Source of the DNA: Cytobacillus sp. IB215665
Lineage (GTDB): Bacteria > Bacillota > Bacilli > Bacillales > SM2101
DNA length: 64,000 bases
Assembly: GCF_033963835.1 (NCBI RefSeq)
Contig: NZ_JAXBME010000019.1
Location: 34,301-98,300 of the forward strand
Direction of reading: 5' to 3'
How positions within the stretch are numbered: position 1 is the stretch's first letter; the number at the start of each line of letters is the position of its first letter. The translations under genes were made by a program, and so were the position numbers. Shown here piece after piece: positions 1-10,329 of the stretch. Under the pieces are notes generated by a model. That model ran no database searches, was not told the DNA's origin, and was given only the letters and a program-made list of their open reading frames with translations.

Positions 1-942
1 GTCCATTGAGGCAAATGCTTGAGTAAGAGTCGTTGATGAATTAACTAATCTCCTTAACGGATTATACAAACGATCTATATATCCTACAAAGGCAATCATC
101 GTACCGACTGAAAGACTTCCTTGAATGACTTCATAACCTGCATAGCTAATTACAATAAGTGGTGATATATCTGTAATTGTATTCACTATCGAAAATGCCT
201 TTGCATTCCAACTTGTATGTTGCAATGCCTTTGTTAAAAAATGATTATTATGATGATCAAATTGCTTTTGTTCATAATCCTCAATAGCAAAGCTTTTGAT
301 GACTGGTATTCCCTGAACACGTTCATGTAAATGTCCTTGTACTTGTGCCAATGCCTGTGAACGTTGTCGTGTTAATGAACGAAGACGCCCAAAAAAGAAT
401 TTGACAGATACCGCAAATAGTGGCAGTAAAATGATAGAAACAAGCGTTAGCTTCACATCCATTGTAAACATTATAATGATGGCTATGACAATGGTTCCCA
501 TATCTAGCCATAAATTCATTAAGCCGGTAATAACAAAGGATTTTGTTTGCTCCACATCATTAATCACTCGTGAAATTACTTCGCCAGCTCGAGTGTTCGC
601 ATAATATGAAAGCCCTAGTTTTTGCATATGTTGATAGAGATTGCTACGAATATCAAATAATACTTTACTAGCTGTCCATTGGGCGAAATATTGACGAAAA
701 TATTCAACCGGGGGACGAACAAGTACAAAAATAATGAACATAATCCCCATAATCGTCATTAACTTTTCAGTTTTAGTGTCTGTTGTTAAATTTGGATTAC
801 CTATAACATCATCTATTACGTATTTTAATAACAGCGGAATAATTAAAGGTATAGAAAATTTAATAATGCCAATTAAAACTGTTCCTATTACATGCCATTT
901 ATACGGTTTGACAAACCGTAAATATCTCGTAATATTATTCAA
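1..942 (-). CDS. ygaD: ABC transporter, fused membrane/ATPase type, N-terminal part (YgaD-like)
   Basis: Partial gene running off the left edge. The 314 codons visible encode the N-terminal membrane domain of an ABC exporter half-transporter, with hydrophobic segments around residues 17-40, 60-75, 135-180 and 245-280. The ATPase domain would lie outside the window. I start at TTG 942 because GAGGTG (948-953) sits 5 nt upstream and the product then begins [14 protein letters not shown], usual for this family. Its place next to ygaC and sspE matches B. subtilis ygaD. The substrate is unknown; the family exports lipids, peptides or drugs as dimers. The exporter class is secure, the ygaD orthology rests on synteny. 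Confidence 0.85.
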   Translation of the reverse strand, partial: MNNITRYLRFVKPYKWHVIGTVLIGIIKFSIPLIIPLLLKYVIDDVIGNPNLTTDTKTEKLMTIMGIMFIIFVLVRPPVEYFRQYFAQWTASKVLFDIRSNLYQHMQKLGLSYYANTRAGEVISRVINDVEQTKSFVITGLMNLWLDMGTIVIAIIIMFTMDVKLTLVSIILLPLFAVSVKFFFGRLRSLTRQRSQALAQVQGHLHERVQGIPVIKSFAIEDYEQKQFDHHNNHFLTKALQHTSWNAKAFSIVNTITDISPLIVISYAGYEVIQGSLSVGTMIAFVGYIDRLYNPLRRLVNSSTTLTQAFASMD

Positions 943-1150
943 ATTAACACCTCAAAATGGTGAACTTGTCTAAGCTAAATAAAAATGATCAAGTGAAAGA
1001 TTTACTCAACTTGACCTCACTATCGTACATTTAATAAAGCTGTTCCATCGTATCAAGGAATAAATACAAATAATTCAAATGTTCGTGCATTTCTTGTCTA
1101 AAAAGGATACCAACTGAAAAAATCATTATTTGCTGTTCTCATTTAGTAAT

Positions 1151-1178
1151 CACAACAACAAAGTTTACGTATAGAGGC
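1151..1178. repeat. End fragment of MITE-like intergenic repeat
   Basis: The stretch CAACAACAAAGTTTACGTAT followed by AGAGGC matches the right end of the dispersed repeat seen at 9042, 33681, 51236 and 56213. It lies between ygaD and the 3' end of ygaC. A weak GCTGTTCTC some 20 bp to the left may be the other end of a heavily deleted copy. Confidence 0.5.
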
Positions 1179-1208
1179 ATGATACAAATGAGAACCTATA
1201 TGTAAGAA

Positions 1209-1739
1209 TTATCCCCGAAATGTTAAAAAACGCTCATACCACATGTCTATAAAATCAGGCGAAAAAGGACCTTTTCTTTGTCGAATCCAATGAACTAATT
1301 GTTCAACATTCATTTTCAAAATGCGATCAATTACTTCAGGGTAGTTCATTTGATTGCGGTGTTGCTCATATTCATCCTCATCTAAAAGTACATACGTCAT
1401 ATCTGGGAATACTTTTATATCCAGATCATAATCGATGTATTTTATAGCTTCCTTATCCCATACAAAAGGAGAGCTAATATTGCAATAGAAATATACCCCA
1501 TCTTCCCTTAGCATACCTATCACATTAAACCAATGTTTGGCGTGGAAGTAGCAAATTGCTGGTTCTCTCGTTATCCATGTTCGACCATCAGATTCAATAA
1601 CCATCGTCCGATCATTTCCACCTATAACCAAGTTTTTCGTCCCTTTTAAAACTGTGGTTTCTTCCCAAATGCGATGAATATGTCCATCATGTTTGTAGCT
1701 ATGTATTTGTATTTTGTCTCCTTCCATGGGAAAACCCAT
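1209..1739 (-). CDS. ygaC: DUF402 nucleoside tri-/diphosphatase family protein YgaC
   Basis: A 176-residue protein of the UPF0374/DUF402 family. It starts [19 protein letters not shown], the conserved N-terminus of the family, and contains the acidic [13 protein letters not shown] segment near residues 100-112 expected to bind divalent metal. The Staphylococcus aureus member is described as a nucleoside tri- and diphosphate phosphatase (Ntdp); that activity here is inferred from family membership. The ATG at 1739 has GGGGAG 4 nt upstream. It is transcribed towards ygaD, as in B. subtilis. A TATAAT-like -10 with a flanking inverted repeat lies about 90 bp upstream. Confidence 0.9.
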   Translation of the reverse strand: MGFPMEGDKIQIHSYKHDGHIHRIWEETTVLKGTKNLVIGGNDRTMVIESDGRTWITREPAICYFHAKHWFNVIGMLREDGVYFYCNISSPFVWDKEAIKYIDYDLDIKVFPDMTYVLLDEDEYEQHRNQMNYPEVIDRILKMNVEQLVHWIRQRKGPFSPDFIDMWYERFLTFRG

Positions 1740-1830
1740 CTTTCTCCCCTACTTTCATTGGACGCTTTGGAAACTATTGAACCTAAATTTGCTTCAAAAT
1801 GTTACCAAAGAATTATTTCCTGTTTCTCTT

Positions 1831-1868
1831 ATTATAACGGTTCAATTGAGAATTTAAAACAATTGAAC
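1831..1868 (-). promoter_or_regulatory. Putative ygaC promoter with inverted repeat over the -35 region
   Basis: On the minus strand TATAAT (1831-1836) is preceded by a perfect inverted repeat, GTTCAATTG (1840-1848) and CAATTGAAC (1860-1868), which brackets the -35 position (TTTTAA, poor match). A repressor bound there would block the promoter. No known operator was matched. The rest of 1740-2107 shows no gene. Confidence 0.4.
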
Positions 1869-2107
1869 TTAATAAAAGCTCTGATACTGTCAATTCCTCT
1901 CATAATAAGTCCAAATTCTATGGATAGAAGCAGGGTATCGTCAAGCTGAATTTCACATTGCCTTTTGTTTGAAATAGCAAATTAACCCATAGGAACAATT
2001 GAGCTTATAGAAATATGATTTATTTCGCCTCATATCGTATTTTTTACACAAAACATTCTTCTGAAATATTTAGAAAAACAAGCTATTTAATAAGCCTATA
2101 TTTAAAA

Positions 2108-2139
2108 AGGCACTTCTTATACGTGAATAAGAAGTGCCT
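2108..2139 (-). terminator. Rho-independent terminator of sspE
   Basis: Perfect 13-bp stem AGGCACTTCTTAT / ATAAGAAGTGCCT with a 6-nt loop. In the minus direction it is followed by TTTTTA. It lies just downstream of the sspE stop codon. Confidence 0.9.
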
Positions 2140-2150
2140 GTTGGTGATTC

Positions 2151-2357
2151 TTAGTATTGTTGGTTATTTTGGTTATTTTGGTTATTTTGATTTTTTTGCG
2201 CTTCTGCTTGTTGATTTTGTTGTCTCACTTCTTGAGCATTAGTTTCACCCGCAAATTCTGTTCCGTACTGTCCAGCTTGCGCGTTTTGCTGCTTTACCTG
2301 TTGAATATTCGTTCCAGAAGCTGTTTTGTTAGGCTGTTGATTTTGGTTTTTTGCCAC
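2151..2357 (-). CDS. sspE: Gamma-type small acid-soluble spore protein SspE
   Basis: A 68-residue, Gln/Asn-rich protein with the gamma-SASP hallmarks: GQYGTEFAGETNAQEVRQQN matches the family repeat around the GPR protease site (TEFA-ET). Gamma SASPs do not bind DNA; they are an amino-acid store in the spore core, degraded at germination. B. subtilis SspE is about 84 residues with two or three repeats; this one has one full repeat, a degenerate N-terminal copy and a C-terminal run of NNQ units encoded by 9-bp DNA repeats (2159-2192). GTG start at 2357 with GGAGGTGA upstream. A CATTATA element about 20 bp upstream of the ribosome site could be a sporulation-sigma -10. Confidence 0.95.
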   Translation of the reverse strand: MAKNQNQQPNKTASGTNIQQVKQQNAQAGQYGTEFAGETNAQEVRQQNQQAEAQKNQNNQNNQNNQQY

Positions 2358-2433
2358 TATTAATCACCTCCACGACATATAATGTAACCAGAAGGTGAAA
2401 GGACTATCCAAAAAAAATGATATTTTTCATATT

Positions 2434-3183
<750 letters not shown>

Positions 3184-3339
3184 TTAAATCAAGCTCCTTT
3201 TCCTTTATTCACATGCTGATGAATATTTTATCACATCATTGATTCAGATGAACAACTTCTATAATTCAGTATATATAATCATGAGAAAAGTAAAAATAAC
3301 AATGGGAGAAATTACGCAAATAAAAAGGGGTGAATAAAC

Positions 3340-3516
3340 ATGTATTCAGGTCGTGATCTAACCGAGTTGTCAATGATGGCAAAAAACAAATGGAAGAACG
3401 AAGAGTTGTCTTTTTTTCATCATTCGCTACAGCAAATAACACCTTATTTAAATGTGGAAGGTCAAACAATCCATAGAGAGATTATTGAAGAGATCGAGTC
3501 AAGAGGAGGAGTATAA
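3340..3516 (+). CDS. yfhS: Small YfhS-like protein
   Basis: A 58-residue protein beginning MYSGRDLTELSMMAKNKWK and ending EIIEEIESRGGV, with a central FFHHSLQQITPYLN helix. The size and its position between mutY and fabL match B. subtilis yfhS, a small uncharacterised gene of the spore-gene block. ATG at 3340 is preceded by AAAAGGGGTG 7 nt upstream. Hydrophilic, no signal peptide. Function unknown. It stands on the strand opposite to its neighbours. The assignment relies on recalled similarity plus synteny. Confidence 0.75.
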   Translation: MYSGRDLTELSMMAKNKWKNEELSFFHHSLQQITPYLNVEGQTIHREIIEEIESRGGV

Positions 3517-3548
3517 CATTCTTAACCCTTAACTCGATTAGTAGAAGC

Positions 3549-4643
3549 TTATTTTACCATTTGAAATTGTTCATATATACGTTGATGTGAAACAGGAAAA
3601 GCGTATTTCTCCATTTCTTCATTTGTTACAATTTCACAATCTAGTGTATTATCGACATTACCAATGATTTCTCCTTGATATACAGTAATATTCCATATAA
3701 GGTGTGTGAACACATGTTCAATAGTTGCTATTTGACTACCTATTTTACAATTCACCTTATACTCACTCTCAACAAAGGCTTTTATTTGTTCTTTTGGAGT
3801 CCCTAAGTCTGTAAACAGCTCACAATTTGGAAATTCCCATAAGTTAGCCAAAAGACCTGTTTTCGGTCGTTTATGAATCAATACTTTGCCATCATTCGTT
3901 GTTAACACAACCGCTACCATCGATTTACGTTTAGGTGGTTTCTTTTTGCTTTTAACTGGAAGGTCACCCTGTACACCTTCAGCCACTGCTCGACAATGCT
4001 CCCGAACTGGACATAATAAACAAGCTGGCTTACCGGGTACACAAATCAATGCACCAAGTTCCATTAAAGCTTGATTGAAGTGTGATGGATTCTCCTTTGA
4101 AATCAAATCTCTAATCAATTCTTCAAATAATTTTCTCGTACTAGTTTTAGCTATATCCTCCCAAATAGACAAAATTCTTGCTAATACCCGCATTACATTT
4201 CCATCTACTGCAGGTTCTGGTATTCCATAGGCAATACTTAATATAGCACCTTTCGTATATGGGCCTATCCCCTTTAGCTTTGATATCTCTTCAGGGTTAT
4301 TCGGAACGACACCATTATATTTCTCGTTCACTTCTTTTACCGCAGTATGTAAGTTACGTACACGTGAATAATAGCCTAGTCCCTCCCAAGCTTTTAACAC
4401 TTCATCTTCATTTGCTTCTGCCAGCACTTCAATCGTAGGAAACTTATCAATAAAACGTTGAAAATATGGGATTACAGTGTCTACTCTCGTTTGTTGTAAC
4501 ATGATTTCCGATACCCATACTTTATAAGGATTTTGATCCTCTCTCCAAGGTAACTGACGCTGTTCCTTTTCAAACCAATGAAGTAGATCATCTTGAAATT
4601 GTTCAATGTTAAAGTTTTCTAAAATATTGTCATAATATTTCAC
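3549..4643 (-). CDS. mutY: A/G-specific adenine glycosylase MutY
   Basis: A 364-residue base-excision repair enzyme that removes adenine mispaired with 8-oxoguanine. It has the helix-hairpin-helix/GPD fold: [10 protein letters not shown] near residues 46-55, the [11 protein letters not shown] hairpin, then [12 protein letters not shown] carrying the catalytic Asp. The iron-sulfur cluster ligands follow as C-x6-C-x2-C-x5-C ([17 protein letters not shown]). The C-terminal third is the NUDIX-like domain that recognises 8-oxoG. GTG start at 4643 with AGGAGGT 7 nt upstream. Length is normal. Confidence 0.96.
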   Translation of the reverse strand: MKYYDNILENFNIEQFQDDLLHWFEKEQRQLPWREDQNPYKVWVSEIMLQQTRVDTVIPYFQRFIDKFPTIEVLAEANEDEVLKAWEGLGYYSRVRNLHTAVKEVNEKYNGVVPNNPEEISKLKGIGPYTKGAILSIAYGIPEPAVDGNVMRVLARILSIWEDIAKTSTRKLFEELIRDLISKENPSHFNQALMELGALICVPGKPACLLCPVREHCRAVAEGVQGDLPVKSKKKPPKRKSMVAVVLTTNDGKVLIHKRPKTGLLANLWEFPNCELFTDLGTPKEQIKAFVESEYKVNCKIGSQIATIEHVFTHLIWNITVYQGEIIGNVDNTLDCEIVTNEEMEKYAFPVSHQRIYEQFQMVK

Positions 4644-4684
4644 GATATACCTCCTAGATGTTACACTAAAGATGAAATTGATAC

Positions 4685-4978
4685 CTAGCTAACAATAGCC
4701 CAACTGTGGATATTTTTTAACCCACCATCGACAAACTTTTCAAATTGACCAAAAATAGAATGATTTTTTTGCTTACGAACTTTTCGAAGTGCAAAATAAT
4801 GAGATCTTGTAGGAAGATAAAATGATTCAATATAACCGCTAGAAGTTCTATACCATTCAATCTTTGCTGCTTCAAATTCTGTTAGAAAGAATAACACATC
4901 CTCCATAACTTGTTCATATTGATAAATATGGAGATCATTTATAGGATACTCAACAAACATCTTTAAGCTTACTTCCAT
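4685..4978 (-). CDS. Conserved-looking hypothetical protein, 97 aa
   Basis: I do not recognise this protein. It begins [20 protein letters not shown] and has a mixed strand-helix-strand pattern (FVEY, then a helix through [15 protein letters not shown], then IEWYRTS), which would suit a small alpha-beta barrel fold; that is only an impression. No signal peptide or membrane segment. ATG at 4978 with AGGGG 8 nt upstream. It lies directly upstream of mutY in the same orientation (41 nt gap), so the two may be cotranscribed. Confidence 0.7.
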   Translation of the reverse strand: MEVSLKMFVEYPINDLHIYQYEQVMEDVLFFLTEFEAAKIEWYRTSSGYIESFYLPTRSHYFALRKVRKQKNHSIFGQFEKFVDGGLKNIHSWAIVS

Positions 4979-5122
4979 TAAAAAAACCCCTTTAGAAATC
5001 TTGGTATTTGGTTACATTAAATAAGAATAGAGCAAAACCAATATGTTTGTATTATTGACATGTTCTTCTGTTCCCCAGAAACGTTCAAATGCCATATAAT
5101 ATTCCATTAAGGAGGATCAAGA

Positions 5123-6100
5123 TTGGATACTGGAACACATATAGTTATGGGAATTGCTATCGGTGGTTTAGCAACACTTGATCCGATAGCAGGAGCTGAT
5201 TCAATAACTGCACAAGGCATCATGATAGGAGCTATTGTTGGCTCACTTGCACCCGATCTAGATACAATATTGAAATTTAACAATGCAAAATACATTCGAA
5301 ATCACCGAGGCATTACACATTCTATTCCTGCGGTATTACTATGGCCTTTGTTAATCACTTTCGTTTTATATTTTATATTTCCTAGTGGGAATGCGCTACA
5401 TATATGGATTTGGACATTTCTAGCTGTAATCCTCCATGTTTTTGTCGACATTTTTAATGCTTATGGGACACAAGCTCTGCGACCTTTTACAAAAAAATGG
5501 GTTGCTCTAGGCGTAATAAATACCTTCGACCCTTTTATATTCATTATGCATATTCTTGGTATTTTCGTATGGAAGCTAGGAGCCTATCCAGGTTATACTT
5601 TTTTGACAATGTATATGATAATTGCTATCTACTACGTGATACGACTGATTAAACAGCGACAAATTACTAACTCGATTTTAAAACATCATAAAGATGTCGA
5701 AAGTATAACAATATCTCCTACATTTAAATTTAATCAATGGCATTTGGCTATAGCTACAAAAAATAACTTTTATGTAGCAAGAGCTATGGATGATGATATT
5801 ATTTTACATGATAAATATGAAAAGCATCCTGTTCCTAATTCACCGATCATTGATGCTGCCAAAAAAGATGAAAACTTGTCAGCATTTTTATCATTCTCAC
5901 CTATTTATCGTTGGGTAATCAATGAGTTTGATGATTATTACGAAGTAAAATTTATTGATTTACGGTATCGTAGCAAAGGACATTACCCATTCGTCGCAGT
6001 TGTTCAACTTGATTTAGACTTAAATATAATAAGCTCATATACAGGATGGGTATTTAGTGATCAAAAGCTTAGAAAAAAATTAAACATGATGACATACTAA
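5123..6100 (+). CDS. yfhP: Membrane-bound metal-dependent hydrolase YfhP (DUF457)
   Basis: A 325-residue integral membrane protein of the YdjM/DUF457 family. The N-terminus MDTGTHIVMGIAIGG contains the family MDxxTH motif, followed by GSLAPDLD and HRGITHS, the His/Asp residues thought to bind metal. Hydrophobic segments lie near residues 70-90, 95-115, 138-155 and 162-180; the last 140 residues are soluble. TTG start at 5123 with GGAGG 7 nt upstream. B. subtilis YfhP has been described as a negative regulator of mutY, fabL, sspE and itself (recalled, not derived here); the neighbours here are the same genes. Confidence 0.9.
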   Translation: MDTGTHIVMGIAIGGLATLDPIAGADSITAQGIMIGAIVGSLAPDLDTILKFNNAKYIRNHRGITHSIPAVLLWPLLITFVLYFIFPSGNALHIWIWTFLAVILHVFVDIFNAYGTQALRPFTKKWVALGVINTFDPFIFIMHILGIFVWKLGAYPGYTFLTMYMIIAIYYVIRLIKQRQITNSILKHHKDVESITISPTFKFNQWHLAIATKNNFYVARAMDDDIILHDKYEKHPVPNSPIIDAAKKDENLSAFLSFSPIYRWVINEFDDYYEVKFIDLRYRSKGHYPFVAVVQLDLDLNIISSYTGWVFSDQKLRKKLNMMTY

Positions 6101-6242
6101 GCTAGAACTTCTAAAAGGGTCAAACTTCACACTTTTCAAAAAAGTTGTCACGTCTGACCCTTCCCCAAGCTGTTGTAAAAATTAGTAGAAAAAAGAAAAC
6201 CGTCTATTATTTGTTTATCCACATATTTTCATTTCTACTCAT

Positions 6243-6271
6243 ACATATGCCCCGTGTATCTCCTCATACTA
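6243..6271 (+). promoter_or_regulatory. Possible sigma-G promoter of sspK
   Basis: ACATA (6243-6247), 17 bp, CATACTA (6265-6271) resembles the sigma-G consensus (gnATR, 17-18 bp, cATnnTA). It lies 45 bp upstream of sspK, a gene family normally expressed in the forespore. Confidence 0.45.
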
Positions 6272-6315
6272 ATAATGTGTTCCTGAACACATCTATAATT
6301 AGGAGGTGGAGAGAT

Positions 6316-6480
6316 TTGGTAAGAAATAAAACGACAGGATTTCCCAATCAAAACAACCAAAAGTTCGAAGGAGAACCACGTGCGAAAGCTGAATATGCAT
6401 CTAAACGAGCAAATGGAACGATTAATACTCACCCTCAGGAAAGAATGAGGGCTTCAGGTCAAAGGCAAAACTCTTATTAA
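6316..6480 (+). CDS. sspK: Small acid-soluble spore protein K
   Basis: A 54-residue protein. The core [18 protein letters not shown], then [10 protein letters not shown], matches SspK of B. subtilis nearly position for position. SspK is a minor spore-core protein of unknown precise role, made under sigma-G. The TTG start at 6316 is set by AGGAGGTG (6301-6308) and by the family length. The same frame is open further upstream to 6145, but that extension has no ribosome site and is not part of SspK. Confidence 0.95.
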   Translation: MVRNKTTGFPNQNNQKFEGEPRAKAEYASKRANGTINTHPQERMRASGQRQNSY

Positions 6481-6517
6481 ATAAGTATTACTTTTCCTTA
6501 ACCTTGGAGGTGTAATA

Positions 6518-6679
6518 GTGGCTAAGCATACTAAAAAACGTTTTTTTGATAACCGTTATTCTAATCCGTATCAACAGCCAGGTGCTAACCCTAAACATGC
6601 TCATGCTCAAGTAAATGGTGAAACACAGCAAGCACAAAACTTAATCATATTAGAAAATCAAACGAGAAAGCGCAGTTAA
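6518..6679 (+). CDS. YpzG-like small protein
   Basis: A 53-residue basic protein starting with GTG 6518; TTGGAGGTG lies 6 nt upstream. The second half, NPKHAHAQVNGETQQAQN then QTRKRS, resembles the YpzG family (NPKHaxxQVNGET pattern), small spore-associated proteins of Bacillus with no known function. It follows sspK by 37 nt in the same orientation and is probably cotranscribed with it, ending at the strong hairpin at 6690-6736. The family call is from recalled pattern only. Confidence 0.75.
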   Translation: MAKHTKKRFFDNRYSNPYQQPGANPKHAHAQVNGETQQAQNLIILENQTRKRS

Positions 6680-6689
6680 TAATTGTATG

Positions 6690-6736
6690 TAAAGACAAAA
6701 TAAGAGAGGGGTATACCCTCTCTTATTTTGTCTTTA
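6690..6736. terminator. Bidirectional terminator with a 21-bp perfect stem
   Basis: Perfect 21-bp inverted repeat, TAAAGACAAAATAAGAGAGGG (6690-6710, arm quoted in full is 21 bases: TAAAGACAAAATAAGAGAGG plus G) and its complement (6716-6736) with a 5-nt loop. It separates the convergent YpzG-like gene and yfhH and overlaps the last codons and stop of yfhH. Confidence 0.85.
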
Positions 6737-7052
6737 CTTTTTTCCCTAGCATTGAAATCGGAATACCTTCCTCACTATCTTCTTGACCTGTTCGATTCCC
6801 CCAAGCGAATATGCCATTTATATATTTCACTACAAAATGAACTCCTACATCGCCTTCTAATTCATACACTTCATCAGGCAAAAAATCTTCAGGATTTAAT
6901 AAATAAGCCTTTGCTATAACAGCTTTTCGCTCTAGTACGGCAAATTCATTAACCATGCCAAGTTGTTCTGCTTTACGCGCTTTTTCTAAAAGGTGTCCAA
7001 TTTCACTCTTTAGTTCAAACTCAGACATTTCACTAAAACGTTTCTCACCCAT
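6723..7052 (-). CDS. yfhH: DUF1811 protein YfhH
   Basis: A 109-residue cytoplasmic protein. The stretches EKARKAEQLGM, VLERKAVIAKAYLLNPEDF and KYINGIFAWGNRT match YfhH (DUF1811) of B. subtilis. Its structure is known in the family as an SH3-like barrel preceded by helices, but its function is not established. ATG at 7052. Its stop codon and last codons lie inside the 3' arm of the terminator stem. Synteny (sspK side and recX side) supports the assignment. Confidence 0.92.
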   Translation of the reverse strand: MGEKRFSEMSEFELKSEIGHLLEKARKAEQLGMVNEFAVLERKAVIAKAYLLNPEDFLPDEVYELEGDVGVHFVVKYINGIFAWGNRTGQEDSEEGIPISMLGKKVKTK

Positions 7053-7103
7053 GTGTAGCTACACTCCGTTATCGTATTAATGAACTTATTTATGAGAAAT
7101 GAT

Positions 7104-7134
7104 AATCAGGTGAAGTAGTGTCCCCCACCTGATT
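7104..7134. repeat. Hairpin AATCAGGTG / CACCTGATT upstream of yfhH
   Basis: Inverted repeat of 9 bp, AATCAGGTG (7104-7112) and CACCTGATT (7126-7134). A related sequence occurs at 39924-39954 upstream of the SAM riboswitch. The rest of the 7053-7348 gap shows no gene. Confidence 0.5.
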
Positions 7135-7348
7135 TCCCATCTATTCATATTCATATTTATTAATGACTTTGATCCAAATTTATCGCTATTAGATTAAAAT
7201 AGCTATGCGATTGTTATCTTATGAATGGAAAACTGAAGCCACGCATACTACTTGTAAGAGTGTCACTCCTTTGTACAAAATACAACAATCACTGCGATAA
7301 TAACCTATTAATAGTATAATGCATTATTAACAAGATACAAAGCAGGAT

Positions 7349-9013
7349 TTAAACAATAAATGAAATAATTAAACCTATTATACCTGCTGTTATTGCATAA
7401 TATAACATCGGAATAATCGTAAAACGGATAATTTGTCCCTCTTTACCTAAGAGTCCTACAACAGATGCAGCAGCAACAACATTCAGTACACAAACCATGT
7501 TACCTGCATTTGCCCCTAATACTTGTTGTGATAATACTAATTGATTACTTACACCAATTTGATCAGCAACACTAAATTGGAATAACGAGAACATCATATT
7601 ACTAAACGTAGCACTACCAGATATAAATGAACCTAGTGCCCCAATAATTGGCGCAACAAGAGGCCAAGCATTTCCAACAGCATTTGAAACCATTAGAGCT
7701 AACTCCATTGGCATACTTAATAAATCCGCACTATTTTCCCCAGAGTTTATGAAAATCCGAACCATCGGTAGAGCTGTACCTAATGCGATCGCACTTCCTA
7801 CTAGCGTTTTTGCTGAAGTAACAAAGGACTGTTTAACTGCTATTGCTGACATACGGTGCAAAAACACTGTTATTAATACGACTACGAGAAACACAGTTCC
7901 TGGTAGATATAACGGCTCGAAGGAATTACTTATGTTTGTGCCAAGAATATTACCCATACCAACCTTTACTGAACGGAGCATATCTTTAAATGGCAGCACA
8001 TCAATACGTGTAAGAACGAGTAACAAGGCTACTAACAAATATGGAATCCATGCCATTAGTATAGAAAGTGATTGTTTACCTTCACCTTCTGTCTTTATAT
8101 GTTCATTAATTTCATGTTGCTGTTCATTATCACCAAAACCCCAATGCTTTGTTGGTAAAAGGAAACCTTTTTTAGCGGCAGGAATAACGATAGCTAGACC
8201 AACAAGTCCACCGATAATTGATGGGAACTCCGGCCCAAGGAAGGTAGCCACGATAAAGGCAGGCACAGTAAAGCTTAACCCTGCAAACAAAGCAAATTTC
8301 CATACTTGTAAGCCTTCCTTCCAAGAACGGTTTTCACCGAAAAAGCGCGTTAAAATGATAACGAGGATTAAAGGAATAAATGTACCAATAAGAATGTCAA
8401 TTGAAACAGCTTGTTTAGCAACATTTTGTAAATATACTCCTAATGAATCAGTACCAAGTGATTCGACCACTTGAGGTGCAACTGAGGAACCTTGCTGAAG
8501 ACCTTGATTAACTCCAACAATAACTGGTGTACCAACTGCACCAAACGATACAGCACTACTATCTGCAATGAGTGCTAAAACAACTGCGGCTAAAGGAGGA
8601 AAACCTAATGCAACTAGTAAAGGTGCACCAATGGCAGCAGGCGTTCCAAAGCCAGCAGCTCCTTCAATAAACGAACCAAATAACCATGCTATAATAATGA
8701 CTTGTACACGTCTGTCTTGTGTAATTCCTAAAAATCCATTCCTAATTGAATCCATTGCACCACTATTTGTTAACGTATTAAGCAATAGAATTGCACCGAA
8801 TACAATCCACAAAATTGAAATGGTTATAATCCAACCTTCAATTGTCGCAGCTGCAACTTGAACAAATGGCATCTTCCAAAAAAGCAACGCCATAATGCCT
8901 GTTAGAACTAAACTAATCGGCATAGCCTTTGTTGCAGGTAGCCTTAAAATGACTAAGAAAATAAAAACTGCTAATATAGGGGATGAAGCCGTAATAATTT
9001 CTAAAAAATTCAT
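7349..9013 (-). CDS. lctP: L-lactate permease family transporter (LctP)
   Basis: A polytopic protein of about 554 residues of the lactate permease family, importing L-lactate with protons. Family stretches visible include [19 protein letters not shown] (residues ~112-130), [16 protein letters not shown] and the C-terminal [15 protein letters not shown]; about 12 or more hydrophobic segments fill the chain. The reading frame extends to 9031, but I start at ATG 9013 because AAGGTGAT is well placed before it, whereas the upstream GTG/ATG codons have none. It interrupts the B. subtilis-like order between yfhH and recX. Confidence 0.92.
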   Translation of the reverse strand: MNFLEIITASSPILAVFIFLVILRLPATKAMPISLVLTGIMALLFWKMPFVQVAAATIEGWIITISILWIVFGAILLLNTLTNSGAMDSIRNGFLGITQDRRVQVIIIAWLFGSFIEGAAGFGTPAAIGAPLLVALGFPPLAAVVLALIADSSAVSFGAVGTPVIVGVNQGLQQGSSVAPQVVESLGTDSLGVYLQNVAKQAVSIDILIGTFIPLILVIILTRFFGENRSWKEGLQVWKFALFAGLSFTVPAFIVATFLGPEFPSIIGGLVGLAIVIPAAKKGFLLPTKHWGFGDNEQQHEINEHIKTEGEGKQSLSILMAWIPYLLVALLLVLTRIDVLPFKDMLRSVKVGMGNILGTNISNSFEPLYLPGTVFLVVVLITVFLHRMSAIAVKQSFVTSAKTLVGSAIALGTALPMVRIFINSGENSADLLSMPMELALMVSNAVGNAWPLVAPIIGALGSFISGSATFSNMMFSLFQFSVADQIGVSNQLVLSQQVLGANAGNMVCVLNVVAAASVVGLLGKEGQIIRFTIIPMLYYAITAGIIGLIISFIV

Positions 9014-9041
9014 ATCGATCACCTTTTTCATTTATTAAGAA

Positions 9042-9150
9042 AGCTGTTTCCGAGAAGAAAAAACATGTACACTGTTCTTTAAATCATGTCATCTATATAT
9101 GACTACTTCTTTACGGTTCACATTAGGTAACAAAATTTACGAAAAGAGCC
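9042..9150. repeat. MITE-like intergenic repeat copy
   Basis: Left end AGCTGTTTCCGAGAAGAAAA, right end GGTAACAAAATTTACGAAAA then GAGCC, matching the dispersed family. It lies directly upstream of lctP. The rest of the gap up to 9573 has a small hairpin GCCTAC/GTAGGC (9190-9208) and no gene. Confidence 0.6.
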
Positions 9151-9508
9151 ATTAAGAAAAGTACATACTTCCTAACAATACTTAAACAAGCCTACATTCT
9201 CTGTAGGCAAAGGTAAAAAATTGTTTGTTCATAAGAGTAGCAAGTGGGATAGTACTTTTTCATTTTAGATGGCAGTAAGTGCCCGAAGCAATAACAACAA
9301 AATTTGATCATCTAATCTAAACACACAGATCATTATACTCGAACTATGTGCTGGATTTCACAATCTTTTATGGCTTATTTGTGAACGTATTTGATTATAG
9401 TTTATGTAAAGCGTTTTCCTGATAAAAAGTACTCATTTTACTTAAAAGATTCACATAGTAAATTTCATTATAAGGATATTTTCACAATATTTATTAGTTT
9501 AAGCATAG

Positions 9509-9543
9509 TTGTGGTAAAATATCAATAAAATTTTGAACCACAA
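9509..9543. promoter_or_regulatory. Inverted repeat TTGTGGT / ACCACAA upstream of the SDR gene
   Basis: Exact 7-bp arms (9509-9515, 9537-9543) 30 bp before the SDR start and about 500 bp upstream of lctP. GGT/ACC half-sites are common in GntR-family operators, but no regulator is encoded nearby. A possible operator. Confidence 0.35.
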
Positions 9544-9573
9544 TCATTTTTAAACGCATAAGGAGAATTCAAC

Positions 9574-10245
9574 ATGACAGAAACAATCTTAATTACTGGA
9601 GCAGGTTCCGGCTTAGGGCAAGAACTTGCCGTCCAATACAGTCAAAGTGGCAAGAATATTGTCTTAGCTGGCCGATCACTAGATAAGCTTTACAAAGTTC
9701 AATCTATGATTAATGAAGCTGGAGGACGCGCCTTTGTATACAAAATGGATATACGCAAGGCTAATGAAATTGAATTACAAATTCCTAACCTATTAAAAGA
9801 ATATAATGTGTCAATGCTTATTAACAACGCCGGCATAGGTTACTTCGGTAGCTTACCAGACCTAACATATTCGAATATTAATGATATGATTGAAACAAAT
9901 GTAACTGGAACTATCAATTTAACAAAGGCATGCTTACCTTATCTTTTATCATTACCTGAAGCCAAAGTTATGAACATTATATCCACCGCTGGTTTGCGAG
10001 GGAAAGTGAACGAATCTGCATATGTAGCTAGTAAGTTCGCTATTAGAGGTTTCACTGAAAGTTTAATTAAAGAATTAGAACATACTTCTGTATCATTGAC
10101 AGCTGTATATATGGGTGGTATGGATACACCATTTTGGGAAGAATCCGACCATATAAAGGATAAAAATCGCCTTCGGTCACCTTTAGAAGTTGCACAAAAA
10201 ATCATTGAACTAGACGACGGCCGTCCAGAAATTATCATAGAGTGA
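9574..10245 (+). CDS. Short-chain dehydrogenase/reductase
   Basis: A 223-residue classical SDR. TGAGSGLG (residues 8-15) binds NAD(P), NNAG near residue 86 stabilises the central sheet, and Ser/Tyr/Lys (STAG..., SAYVASKFA) form the active site. It is at the short end for the family and its C-terminal substrate-binding part is reduced. The substrate cannot be told. ATG at 9574 with AAGGAG 9 nt upstream. It stands alone, facing recX across a repeat-rich gap. Confidence 0.85.
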   Translation: MTETILITGAGSGLGQELAVQYSQSGKNIVLAGRSLDKLYKVQSMINEAGGRAFVYKMDIRKANEIELQIPNLLKEYNVSMLINNAGIGYFGSLPDLTYSNINDMIETNVTGTINLTKACLPYLLSLPEAKVMNIISTAGLRGKVNESAYVASKFAIRGFTESLIKELEHTSVSLTAVYMGGMDTPFWEESDHIKDKNRLRSPLEVAQKIIELDDGRPEIIIE

Positions 10246-10329
10246 TAAGGAAAGCTGAGCGAACTCAATTCAACTCTACCTAACACCAGCACCGGCCTTT
10301 GGTAGCAGTGGAATTTCATCGTCCATATT

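Noticed and set aside
1674..2242. Plus-strand ORFs of 91 and 75 codons between ygaC and sspE
   Set aside because: No ribosome sites, overlap ygaC and sspE antisense, hydrophobic low-complexity products.
6110..6166. Terminator after yfhP (AGGGTCA / TGACCCT)
   Set aside because: Seven-base arms separated by about 40 nt with little inner pairing and no U tract; not strong enough.
6145..6315. N-terminal extension of sspK (111-aa reading)
   Set aside because: SspK family length and AGGAGGTG at 6301 set the start at 6316; the extension overlaps the probable promoter.
7749..8474. 241-codon plus-strand ORF
   Set aside because: Lies fully inside the lactate permease gene on the other strand; composition (Thr/Ser/Ile-rich) is that of an antisense shadow.
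9405..9420. CcpA cre site upstream of lctP/SDR
   Set aside because: GTAAAGCGTTTTC resembles a cre core, but the outer positions do not fit and it is far from both starts; too weak to list.
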